NCBI GenBank assembly: GCA_031254155.1
Contig: JAIRVA010000097.1
Span: forward strand, 1 to 7,217
Source of the DNA: Propionibacteriaceae bacterium
Lineage (GTDB): Bacteria > Actinomycetota > Actinomycetes > Propionibacteriales > Propionibacteriaceae
Reading direction: 5' to 3'
DNA length: 7,217 nt
Below the pieces are notes generated by a model. The model did not search any database and was not told where the DNA came from. It saw only the letters and a program-made list of their open reading frames with translations. Below are positions 1-6,294 of the stretch, piece by piece. The translations under genes were made by a program, and so were the position numbers. Position 1 is the first letter of the stretch; every line of letters begins with the position of its first letter.

Positions 1-49
1 CATCCCGCCCCGAAACCGCCACCTGCGCCACTTATTACCGACCGTGCCC

Positions 50-1063
50 TTACGGCAGCGTCCGGACGGACTCCCCCTCGACGATGTCGACGCCGACGAT
101 CTCCTCGACCGGCGTCGGGTCGCCGCCGATGTGGGTCATGAGGATCTCCACGCCGCGGCGGGCGAGCGTCTCCTGCGGCTGGCGGAGGGTCACGAGCTTG
201 GGTACGACGTAGGAGGCCAGGTCGATACCGTCGTGCCCGATCAGCGAGACGTCGGCGGGGACGCCGAGCCCGCGGTCGGCGAGGGCCCGCAACGCGCCCA
301 GCGCCATGATGTCGCTCATCGCGTAGACGGCGGTCACGCCGGGCCCCGCGTCCAGCAACCACCCCGCCGCGTCATACCCCTCCCCGAGCGAGTAGCGCGT
401 CTGGGCATACTGCGTCGCCGGGTCGAAGGTGAGCCCGCGCGCCGCCACCGCCGCTTGTACCCCGGCGGCCCGCAGCCGCGAGATGGTCGACACCGCCGGG
501 TTGCCGCCGATCACCCCGAGCATCCGGTGCCCGCGGTCGAGGAGGTACGCCGCCGCCGCCCGGGCGGCACCGAAATCGTCGGTCGTCACCGACGAGACGG
601 CGGCCCGCCCGGTGCCGACCGAGTTGGTGAGGACCACCGCGGGGCAGCCCTCGCCGAGGCGGTCCGCGTCGGTCACCAGGTGATCGGCGTCAGCCCCGAG
701 GAACACCACCCCGGCGGGTTTGGTCTCCGCGATCAGGCGTTCGGCTTCGGCCACCTCATTGTCGTCCTCGTCGATGTACTGCGCCGCGACCGAATAGCCC
801 GTCGCAGTCACCGCCGCCTGGACGTGCTCCAGCATCGAGGCAAACAACAAGTTATGCCGACCCTTGACGAGGACGAGGATCGTCATCGTCTCCGCCTGTT
901 TGAGGTTGCGGGCGGCCCGGTTGACGGTGAAGTGGTACCGGTCGACGACGGCCTGGATGGCCACCGCCGTACTCTCGCTCACATCCCGGTGGCCCGCCAG
1001 CACGCGGGAGACCGTACTGACGGAAAAACCGGACTCACGGGCAATGTCTCTGATTGTCGTCAC
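50..1063 (-). CDS. LacI/GalR-family transcriptional regulator
   Basis: Cytoplasmic DNA-binding repressor of the LacI/GalR family, 337 aa, a normal length for the family. The N-terminal helix-turn-helix spans about residues 4-23 (IRDIARESGFSVSTVSRVL). A hinge follows around 48-56, with L54 in the place of the minor-groove leucine. The rest is a periplasmic-binding-protein-like effector domain, with YAMSDIMALGALRAL at about 247-261 and DVSLIGHDGID at 271-281; the latter has GHDG where most members have GFDD. It is the last gene of the sugar-import operon, 28 bases after the permease stop, so it probably controls that operon. The likely target is the tandem repeat at 4307-4330. The start is GTG at 1063, with a weak TAGGG ribosome site upstream. 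No in-frame ATG is nearby. The effector sugar cannot be read from the sequence. Confidence 0.95.
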   Translation of the reverse strand: MTTIRDIARESGFSVSTVSRVLAGHRDVSESTAVAIQAVVDRYHFTVNRAARNLKQAETMTILVLVKGRHNLLFASMLEHVQAAVTATGYSVAAQYIDEDDNEVAEAERLIAETKPAGVVFLGADADHLVTDADRLGEGCPAVVLTNSVGTGRAAVSSVTTDDFGAARAAAAYLLDRGHRMLGVIGGNPAVSTISRLRAAGVQAAVAARGLTFDPATQYAQTRYSLGEGYDAAGWLLDAGPGVTAVYAMSDIMALGALRALADRGLGVPADVSLIGHDGIDLASYVVPKLVTLRQPQETLARRGVEILMTHIGGDPTPVEEIVGVDIVEGESVRTLP

Positions 1064-1091
1064 AACAATGAACCCTATCTGATGGCGGCGG

Positions 1092-1928
1092 TCAGCCCTT
1101 GACCGCGCCCGCGGTCACACCCTTGATGATCGACTTCTGCCCGATCAGGAAGAAGACGACGATCGGGATGATGGACAACACGAGCATGGCCATGAAGCCG
1201 CCCATGTCCTTGTGGCCGTACGCCCCGACCATGTACGACTGGACCGCGACCGGGATCGTCTTCCACTCCGAGCCGATGACAAGGTACGGCAGGAGGTCGT
1301 CGTTCCAGATCCACATCGTGTTGAGGAGCGCCCCGGTCATGGCCGTCGGGCGCAGGATCGGGAAGATGACGGTGAAGAACACCTGCCACGGTGATGCGCC
1401 GTCGATCATGGCCGCCTCCTCGATCTCGATCGGGATGGCCCGGATGAAGCCGACGAAGATGAACACCGACAGCCCGGCGCCGAACCCCGTGTAGAGAACG
1501 ACGATGCCGAGCGGGTTGTCGAGCCCGGTGACGTTGGCCACCTTCGACATCGTGAACATCACCATCTGGAAGGGCACGATCATCGAGAACACGAACAGGT
1601 AGTACAACGCCGAGGTGTACCACGCCTTGACCCGCGCGATGTACCAGGCGGTCATGGACGTGACCAGGAGGATCACGAGTACGGACAAGACAGTGATAAA
1701 GAGCGACAACCCGAGGGCCGACACGAACCCGGTCTTCGCCACGCCACCGGTGTAGTTGGCGCCGGCTGCGAAGGACTGGGAGTCCGGCAGCGCGAACGGG
1801 TCCGACGACACGAACAGATTGCCTTTGAGCGAGTTCATCACGACGAGCAGCAGGGGCACGAGGTAGATGACCGCCAGGACCGCGAGGCCCCAGAAACCGA
1901 TCACCCGGAAGACTTTTTGCTTCTCCAT
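1092..1928 (-). CDS. Carbohydrate ABC transporter permease, MalG-like (CUT1)
   Basis: Inner-membrane subunit of a CUT1-type sugar importer, 278 aa. It has about six hydrophobic segments, roughly at residues 9-31, 69-95, 107-125, 139-162, 185-206 and 244-264. The cytoplasmic loop that docks on the ATPase carries the EAA motif (EEAAMIDGASPWQVFFTVIF, residues 170-189; EAA at 171-173 and the conserved Gly at 177). The C-terminus, QKSIIKGVTAGAVKG, is typical of MalG-like permeases. The ATG at 1928 shares one base with the stop of the upstream permease (TAATG), and a strong AGGAGG lies about 9-10 bases upstream, so the two are almost certainly translationally coupled. The same frame stays open far upstream through the neighbouring permease gene. 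That extension is a GC-bias artefact, and ATG 1928 is the real start. Confidence 0.95.
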   Translation of the reverse strand: MEKQKVFRVIGFWGLAVLAVIYLVPLLLVVMNSLKGNLFVSSDPFALPDSQSFAAGANYTGGVAKTGFVSALGLSLFITVLSVLVILLVTSMTAWYIARVKAWYTSALYYLFVFSMIVPFQMVMFTMSKVANVTGLDNPLGIVVLYTGFGAGLSVFIFVGFIRAIPIEIEEAAMIDGASPWQVFFTVIFPILRPTAMTGALLNTMWIWNDDLLPYLVIGSEWKTIPVAVQSYMVGAYGHKDMGGFMAMLVLSIIPIVVFFLIGQKSIIKGVTAGAVKG

Positions 1929-2779
1929 TACGCGTCCACCTCCTGGCTCCTGGTCGCCCGCAACTGGAAGAAGGCCACGACCGCGACGAAGACGAAGAAG
2001 ATGACCGCCTTCGCCTGGGCGACCCCTTGCTGGTTCCGCAGCAGGTAGAACGTCCGGTAGATGTTGAGCGCCAACCCCTCGGTCTCGTTGTTCGGCGCGC
2101 CCGACGTGAGCGCCAGGTTCTGGTCGAACATCTTGAGGCAGTTGGACAGCGTGAGGAAGGTACAGATGGTGATCGAGCCCGCCATCATCGGGATCGTCAC
2201 CCGGAAGAGCTTCGGCCAGAAGGCGGCCCCGTCGATGTCGGCGGCCTCCATGACATCCCCCGGAATGTTCTGGAAGCCGGCGATGTAGATGACCATCATG
2301 TAGCCGATCATCTGCCAGTTGACGAGGATGACCAGCCCGACGAAGCCGTACGTCGCCGAGTATGTCAGGTCCTGGGCGAACAGCGCCTTCAGGATCCCGG
2401 TCAGAATCAGGTTCCAGACGTACCCCAGCACGATCCCGCCGATGAGGTTGGGCAGGAAGAAGACGGCCCGGAAGAGGTTGGTCCCCCGGATGGCCTTCGT
2501 GAGCAGCATCGCCAGGGCGAAGGCGAAGACGTTGACCGTGATGACGGAGATGACGGTGAACCGGACGGAGAACCACAACGAGTTGAGGAAGCTGCCATCA
2601 GTGAGAGCGGCGACGTAGTTCGAGACCCCCGTCCACTGGGCGTCGTTGACCGTCCGGAACTTCGTGAACGACAGGTACAGCCCCATGCCAAACGGCACGA
2701 TGAAGGCAAGGATGAAGGCGAGGAAGGTGGGCAGCGCGAAGGCGGGGAACCACTTTTTGATGTACGCGGAGACGCGCAT
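1928..2779 (-). CDS. Carbohydrate ABC transporter permease, MalF-like (CUT1)
   Basis: First permease of the importer, 283 aa. A short basic N-terminus (MRVSAYIKKW) precedes about six membrane segments, roughly at residues 11-33, 68-93, 104-128, 145-167, 196-213 and 257-273. The EAA loop is clear: VMEAADIDGAAFWPKLFRVT (176-195; EAA 178-180, Gly 184), followed by IPMM. It lacks the long N-terminal extension of enterobacterial MalF, which is usual for Gram-positive CUT1 permeases. It pairs with the next permease to form the membrane channel. The start is ATG at 2779, with a good AAAGGAG ribosome site about 4 bases upstream. A 12-bp stem-loop lies between this gene and the upstream binding-protein gene. 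The substrate cannot be assigned from sequence alone. Confidence 0.95.
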   Translation of the reverse strand: MRVSAYIKKWFPAFALPTFLAFILAFIVPFGMGLYLSFTKFRTVNDAQWTGVSNYVAALTDGSFLNSLWFSVRFTVISVITVNVFAFALAMLLTKAIRGTNLFRAVFFLPNLIGGIVLGYVWNLILTGILKALFAQDLTYSATYGFVGLVILVNWQMIGYMMVIYIAGFQNIPGDVMEAADIDGAAFWPKLFRVTIPMMAGSITICTFLTLSNCLKMFDQNLALTSGAPNNETEGLALNIYRTFYLLRNQQGVAQAKAVIFFVFVAVVAFFQLRATRSQEVDA

Positions 2780-2796
2780 GATGCTCCTTTGTGAAC

Positions 2797-2824
2797 GGCG
2801 GGCGTGGGATCCCCCACGCCCGCC
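2797..2824. repeat. Perfect 12-bp inverted repeat (intercistronic stem-loop)
   Basis: Arms GGCGGGCGTGGG (2797-2808) and CCCACGCCCGCC (2813-2824) are perfectly complementary with a 4-base loop. The repeat lies in the 60-base gap between the binding-protein stop and the first permease start, just upstream of the permease ribosome site. No T-run follows on the minus strand, so it is not a canonical intrinsic terminator. In sugar-import operons hairpins at this place often stabilise the upstream message or cause partial attenuation, giving more binding protein than permease. That role is inferred here. Confidence 0.75.
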
Positions 2825-2839
2825 ATCCGTGTCAGTGGG

Positions 2840-4240
2840 TTAACCCGCCGCCGCGGCTTGCTTCGCCCAGTCAGCCACCATGTCGGACGAGACCTTGGAC
2901 CAGTCCGCCTTGCCCTGCGCGTAGGTGAGCAGGCCAGCGCCGAAGTTGTTCTTCCAGTCCTGGCTCGGCATGACCTGGAAGGCCGACCACGGTACCGAGG
3001 TGATGCCGCTCGTGGTCATCCACTTGGTGACCTCCGTCGCCAGCGGGTCGTTCGGGCCCTCGCCCGCCTTGAACCAGTCGAACGGGGCGATGAAGCCGAG
3101 GTCGTTCGACACGGCCTTCTTGCCGTAGTCGGAGGAGAAGAGCCACGTCAGGAAGTCCAGCGAGGCCTTCTGCGAGGCGGCGTCGGCCTTGGCGTTGATC
3201 GAGAAGTAGTTCTCGGTCCCGATCGGGATGCCGTACTTCTCCTCGCCGGAGATACCCATGTAGAGCGGCAGCATGTGGACATCCGCGGCCTGGACCGTGT
3301 TGCCCTGGACGCCGGCGACCTGGCTCCAGCCCCAGTTACCGTTCTGCACCATCGCCGACTGCCCGAGCGCGAACTCGGCCATCGAGTCGTCAACTGTCTT
3401 GGAACCCAGTTCGGTGGGCTTGACGGTGGAGTTGTTCAGGTACAGATCGAAGAGGTTCTTCATGTTGTCGGAGTACGTGAACTTGATCGTGGCCGGCGTA
3501 CCCTTGGTCAGGTCGACCTTATCCCCGGAGAACTCGTAGAACAGCGGGACGTCTGCCAGGTGGGTCTGCCAGCGCCAGTCCTCGCCGGGCTTCAGCGACG
3601 TCGACGAGAAGACGCCCTTGATGCCGAGGTCGGCGGCGTGGGCGGTCATGTCTTCCACGACCTGTTGGAGCAGGTCCCAGGACTTGATGTCTTGGGCCGA
3701 CGAGATCGAGACCTTCTTGTCCGCCAGCGCGAAGTACTTCTTCATGATCGCGTCGTTGTAGATGATGCCGTAGCCTTCGACGACGTACGGCACACCCCAG
3801 ACACCGTCGGCCGTCTTGACGGCGAGCGACTGGTCGTTCAGGTGCTTGTAGATGTCGGAGTTGGTGAGGTCGGCGGTGTAGTCCTTCCAGTTGGCCCAGC
3901 CGACCGGGCCGTTGATCTGGAAGATCGTCGGCGGGGAGGACTTGGCCATCTCGGAGGTCAGCGTCTGCTCGTACGTCCCGGACGCCGCCGTGGCGACCTT
4001 GACGTCGACGCCGGTCTCCTTCTTGTACTCCGCGATGATCGCGTCGTACTTGTCGGCGCTCTCCGGCTTGAAGTTGAGGAAGTACACGCTGCCGCCCGCG
4101 CTCGTACCCGCGCTGCTGGAGCCGGTGGCGCCAGCGCTGGCACTGCTGCCTCCGCCACCGCCGTTGCTGCAACTCGCGGCCCCGAGCAAGAGGCTCGCGG
4201 CTGCCAGACTCACGCCGATGACTCGAGTGATGTTCTTCAT
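2840..4240 (-). CDS. Carbohydrate ABC transporter substrate-binding lipoprotein
   Basis: Extracellular sugar-binding receptor of the CUT1 importer (solute-binding protein family 1), 466 aa. The signal peptide at about residues 1-23 has a short basic start (MKNITR), a hydrophobic core and a lipobox-like AAS before C24, so the mature protein is probably lipid-anchored at C24. A Gly/Ser/Ala-rich tether covers 25-50. The folded domain starts near SVYFLNFKP (51-59). Family-like segments include YDAIIAEYKKETGVDVKV (65-82), VWGVPYVVEGYGIIYND (148-164) and the C-terminal-lobe stretch LDFLTWLFSSDYGKKAV (361-377). Aromatic residues such as W116, W118, W222, W224, W303, W305 and W366 could stack on sugar rings, but the ligand is unknown. 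It is the first gene of the operon. The start is ATG 4240, preceded by purine-rich AAGGAAAGAAAGGG. Confidence 0.95.
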   Translation of the reverse strand: MKNITRVIGVSLAAASLLLGAASCSNGGGGGSSASAGATGSSSAGTSAGGSVYFLNFKPESADKYDAIIAEYKKETGVDVKVATAASGTYEQTLTSEMAKSSPPTIFQINGPVGWANWKDYTADLTNSDIYKHLNDQSLAVKTADGVWGVPYVVEGYGIIYNDAIMKKYFALADKKVSISSAQDIKSWDLLQQVVEDMTAHAADLGIKGVFSSTSLKPGEDWRWQTHLADVPLFYEFSGDKVDLTKGTPATIKFTYSDNMKNLFDLYLNNSTVKPTELGSKTVDDSMAEFALGQSAMVQNGNWGWSQVAGVQGNTVQAADVHMLPLYMGISGEEKYGIPIGTENYFSINAKADAASQKASLDFLTWLFSSDYGKKAVSNDLGFIAPFDWFKAGEGPNDPLATEVTKWMTTSGITSVPWSAFQVMPSQDWKNNFGAGLLTYAQGKADWSKVSSDMVADWAKQAAAAG

Positions 4241-4266
4241 TTTTCCCTTTCTTTCCTTGGTGAATC

Positions 4267-4286
4267 GCTGGCGGGGACTCGCCAGC
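4267..4286. repeat. Short perfect inverted repeat in the leader of the binding-protein mRNA
   Basis: GCTGGCG (4267-4273) and CGCCAGC (4280-4286) form a perfect 7-bp stem with a 6-base loop. It lies 26 bases upstream of the binding-protein ATG, inside the predicted leader of about 90 bases. No T-run follows. It could protect the 5' end or modulate translation. No known riboswitch consensus was recognised. Confidence 0.45.
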
Positions 4287-4306
4287 CGGGACTCTCCCCA
4301 GTGTGT

Positions 4307-4330
4307 GGTACCGTTTCCGGTAACGTTTTC
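4307..4330. promoter_or_regulatory. Tandem 12-bp repeat, probable LacI-family operator
   Basis: Two abutting 12-mers, GGTACCGTTTCC (4307-4318) and GGTAACGTTTTC (4319-4330), agree at 10 of 12 positions. Each holds the CG-centred A(A/C)CGTT core seen in many LacI/GalR operators. A second reading is an inverted repeat, TACCG-TTTC-CGGTA (4309-4322). The site covers about -48 to -25 of the rightward promoter and about +1 to +24 of the leftward one, so one bound repressor could shut both. The obvious candidate is the LacI protein at the end of the operon. The assignment to that protein is inferred. Confidence 0.6.
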
Positions 4331-4355
4331 AGGACTACACTATAGTCATGTCCTG
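4330..4355. promoter_or_regulatory. Symmetrical divergent promoter core (palindromic -10)
   Basis: A 26-bp imperfect palindrome has arms CAGGAC (4330-4335) and GTCCTG (4350-4355) around the perfect core ACTATAGT (4339-4346); 10 of 13 base pairs match. The core reads TATAGT on both strands: 4341-4346 on plus for the maltokinase, and 4344-4339 on minus for the import operon. Predicted starts are near 4355 (plus) and 4330 (minus). No good -35 box is seen on either side. The palindrome might also be a binding site for a dimeric regulator. Confidence 0.55.
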
Positions 4356-5674
4356 TGAGGGAAAGCGAGCCGAACATCAACTCTGTATCCAAATCGTTAT
4401 ACACCGGGCAGCCTGACCCCGAACTGTGGCGCCACTACCTGACGAGCGCCCGCTGGTTCCAGGGCAAGGGGCTGCCGGTCGGTGACATCCGGATCACGCC
4501 GCTGCCCTGGTACGGCACGCGCGGTTCCGTCGCGGTCCGCTCCGAGTTTGCCCAGGTCAGCCTGGGTGACCGGGTCGAGACCTACCACCTCCTGGTCGGT
4601 TACTTGCCGGCCGGCCGGGGCGAACCCGCCGCCCGCGTCGGACGGATCGGGCAGGGCCGGCACGCGGTCGACATCGTCGACGCCCCCCGGTCCCCCCGTG
4701 CCATGCGGACGTTGCTGGGCGCCCTCACCCGTCCCCACGCGACCGGGGTGACCTGGTACGGCTCGCCCGTCGACCCCGATTCTCCCACCCAGGTCTTCAC
4801 AGGCGAACAGAGCAACACCACGGTTCGGATCGGGGAGTCCCACCTGCTCAAGATCTTCCGCAAGCTCGTCCCAGGGGCCAACCTTGAGGCCGAGACCATG
4901 GCGGCCCTCGCGCCGTCGCCGATCATTCCCCAGTTGCTCGGCACCTGGTCGGCGACGAGCGACGAGCGGTACGACCTGGGCGTCTTCGTCGAACGCATCG
5001 ACAAGGCCCGCGACGGGTGGGCGTTCTGCGTCGAAGCGGGTACGGCGAACCGGTCGGTCGCGAGCGAGATGACCGCTCTCGGGCGGACTCTGCGGACCTT
5101 GCACGCCGATCTCGCGCGGGCGTACGGCGTGTCGGTGGTCGATTCGGCCACCATCTCCCACCGTTTCCTCGACGGCCTAGGCACGGCCAGCACCGAGGTC
5201 CCGGAGCTGGCAGCCCGGCGCGACACTTTGGCCACGGTCCTCCGCCTGCCCCCCGGCGACACCCCCGTCCAACGCGTCCACGGCGACTTCCACCTCGGCC
5301 AGGCGCTGCTCGCCCCCCGGGGCTGGACGATCATCGATTTCGAGGGCGAACCGCTCAAGACGCCCGCCGAACGCGCGGCTCCCGACGCGGTGTGGCGCGA
5401 TGTGGCCGGCCTCACCCGGTCGCTGGACTACGCCCGGGCGACGGCGCACGCCAGCGAGCAGTGGTACGCGGAAGCGCGGGCCGCCTTCCTCAGCGGCTAC
5501 TCCGAGGTCCCCGTCCCCAGTCCCCTGCTCGCGGCCTACGAGACAGACAAGGCCATCTATGAATTGGTGTACGAGGTCCGTAACCGTCCCGACTGGGCCG
5601 CCATCCCGCGCCAGGCCCTGGACACCACCAGCATCCCCATGAAGCCGTCACCGGCGGGGCCGTCGCTCGGGTAG
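4355..5674 (+). CDS. mak: Maltokinase (maltose 1-kinase, GlgE pathway type)
   Basis: Cytoplasmic aminoglycoside-phosphotransferase-fold kinase that makes maltose 1-phosphate from maltose and ATP. In actinobacteria this product feeds GlgE for alpha-1,4-glucan synthesis. The 439 aa length is normal for stand-alone maltokinases. The N-terminal cap region has SARWFQGKG (about 31-39). EQSNTTV (151-157) matches the nucleotide-loop segment and LLKIFRKL (164-171) carries the ATP-site lysine K166. The catalytic loop is VHGDFHLGQ (308-316) with D311; Phe replaces the Leu usual in HGDLHLGQ. The metal-binding IIDFEGEP lies at 326-333. WRDVAGLTRSLDYA and VYEVRNRPDW near the C-terminus are family signatures. 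GTG 4355 is the only plausible start, since an in-frame TAG lies at 4343. No ribosome site is visible. It is divergent from the sugar importer, and its last 27 bases overlap the mazF 3' end. No treS, glgE or glgB lies in the window. Confidence 0.9.
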   Translation: MRESEPNINSVSKSLYTGQPDPELWRHYLTSARWFQGKGLPVGDIRITPLPWYGTRGSVAVRSEFAQVSLGDRVETYHLLVGYLPAGRGEPAARVGRIGQGRHAVDIVDAPRSPRAMRTLLGALTRPHATGVTWYGSPVDPDSPTQVFTGEQSNTTVRIGESHLLKIFRKLVPGANLEAETMAALAPSPIIPQLLGTWSATSDERYDLGVFVERIDKARDGWAFCVEAGTANRSVASEMTALGRTLRTLHADLARAYGVSVVDSATISHRFLDGLGTASTEVPELAARRDTLATVLRLPPGDTPVQRVHGDFHLGQALLAPRGWTIIDFEGEPLKTPAERAAPDAVWRDVAGLTRSLDYARATAHASEQWYAEARAAFLSGYSEVPVPSPLLAAYETDKAIYELVYEVRNRPDWAAIPRQALDTTSIPMKPSPAGPSLG

Positions 5675-6007
5675 GTCGAAAAAGTCGCGTAGCCAGACAT
5701 CCACCTCAGCCATCGTCGCGCGATCAACTACACCCGCCACCGAGAGCACACGGGACCGGTCAATTGTCCGAGGTTGCTCCGTTATCGCAAAACTTGTCGC
5801 GCCCAGCGCCAGATCGCCCTGTAACCGAATGTGGTTGGGCCATCCCCGATCAGTGGTTGTCACTGGCACCACGATCACCAAACTGGACGCCGTTTGGAGA
5901 TAGCGGGTACTCGCCACCACCAGTGCCGGACGCCGCCCGGCCTGCTCACGGCCAACCACGGGGTCGAAGTCGACCCAGACAACCGTTCCACGCGTCAGGT
6001 CTCTCAT
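5648..6007 (-). CDS. mazF: MazF/PemK-family toxin (endoribonuclease)
   Basis: Toxin of a type II toxin-antitoxin pair, 119 aa, the usual MazF length. Family members cut single-stranded RNA at short motifs and halt growth. Visible signatures are RGTVVWVDFDP (6-16), the GREQAGRRPALVV loop (19-31), VIVVPVTTT (44-52) and ITEQPRTIDRSRV (75-87). An Arg in the RRP loop (R25/R26) and a Thr in the VTTT segment (about T52) fit the catalytic Arg and Thr/Ser known in MazF, so the protein looks intact. Its ATG overlaps the antitoxin stop by 4 bases (ATGA), indicating translational coupling. Its C-terminal 27 bases overlap the convergent maltokinase gene. The target motif cannot be predicted. Confidence 0.93.
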   Translation of the reverse strand: MRDLTRGTVVWVDFDPVVGREQAGRRPALVVASTRYLQTASSLVIVVPVTTTDRGWPNHIRLQGDLALGATSFAITEQPRTIDRSRVLSVAGVVDRATMAEVDVWLRDFFDLPERRPRR

Positions 6008-6231
6008 GTGTTTCGTCCATCGGCGCTCGTGGTGTCCCAGAGTTCGACTTCACGCTGATAGGCGGAGTCAGCACCGGCAAACGCCTGTCCGAAGGCCGCG
6101 AACCTCTCTGCCCTCTCGTGGGCGTCAAGGAGTTCCTCAATGAACTGGGACACCGTCACTCCACGGCCGGTTGCCCGCCGGCCGATCCGATCACGCAGGT
6201 CGACAGATACTTTGATCGTGGTGGTTGCCAT
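6004..6231 (-). CDS. Ribbon-helix-helix antitoxin, MazE-type partner of MazF
   Basis: Small antitoxin of 75 aa from ATG 6231. The N-terminal TTTIKVSVDLRDRIGRR gives the DNA-contacting beta strand and first helix of a ribbon-helix-helix fold, and GVTVSQFIEELLDAHERAER gives the second helix. The C-terminal tail (FGQAFAGADSAYQREVELWD) is the likely toxin-neutralising arm. It is upstream of mazF with an ATGA overlap, the standard antitoxin-first order. ATG 6231 is preferred over the in-frame GTG at 6237 because the resulting MATTT start is typical and GGTAG sits at a more usable distance from it. The antitoxin, alone or with toxin, probably represses its own promoter at the GGTAG/CTACC sites upstream. 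Confidence 0.88.
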   Translation of the reverse strand: MATTTIKVSVDLRDRIGRRATGRGVTVSQFIEELLDAHERAERFAAFGQAFAGADSAYQREVELWDTTSADGRNT

Positions 6232-6240
6232 GATCACAGT

Positions 6241-6294
6241 CTACCAAAATGGTAGTTCGCCGGGTAGACCGAATCGTATCCCGGCGAAACTACC
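6241..6294. promoter_or_regulatory. GGTAG/CTACC half-site cluster, probable antitoxin operator
   Basis: Four copies of the pentamer occur: CTACC 6241-6245, GGTAG 6251-6255, GGTAG 6263-6267 and CTACC 6290-6294. The first two form a perfect palindrome, CTACCA-AAA-TGGTAG (6241-6255). A larger inverted repeat pairs GGTAGTTCGCCGGG (6251-6264) with CCCGGCGAAACTACC (6280-6294), broken by one bulged base around a 15-base loop. Clustered short half-sites before an RHH antitoxin gene fit cooperative autoregulation. The divergent gene at 6342 could share the control. Confidence 0.6.

Noticed and set aside
1..49. Terminator after the LacI regulator
   Set aside because: Only 49 bases are available and no convincing stem followed by a T-run is seen there.
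44..1102. Long plus-strand open frame opposite the LacI regulator
   Set aside because: It is low-complexity Arg/Asp/His-rich antisense of a clear LacI gene, with no domain signature.
1929..2576. Upstream extension of the second permease in the same frame
   Set aside because: The extension overlaps the first permease and is Arg/His/Gly-rich. The real start, ATG 1928, has a strong AGGAGG and the TAATG coupling.
2804..4345. Long plus-strand open frame (513 codons) opposite the binding-protein gene
   Set aside because: It is antisense to a well-supported lipoprotein gene, is rich in Arg, Gly and Val with no domain signature, and is a typical high-GC shadow frame.
4348..4416. ATG at 4348 as an alternative start near the maltokinase
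   Set aside because: It is out of frame with the kinase and reaches a TGA after 22 codons.
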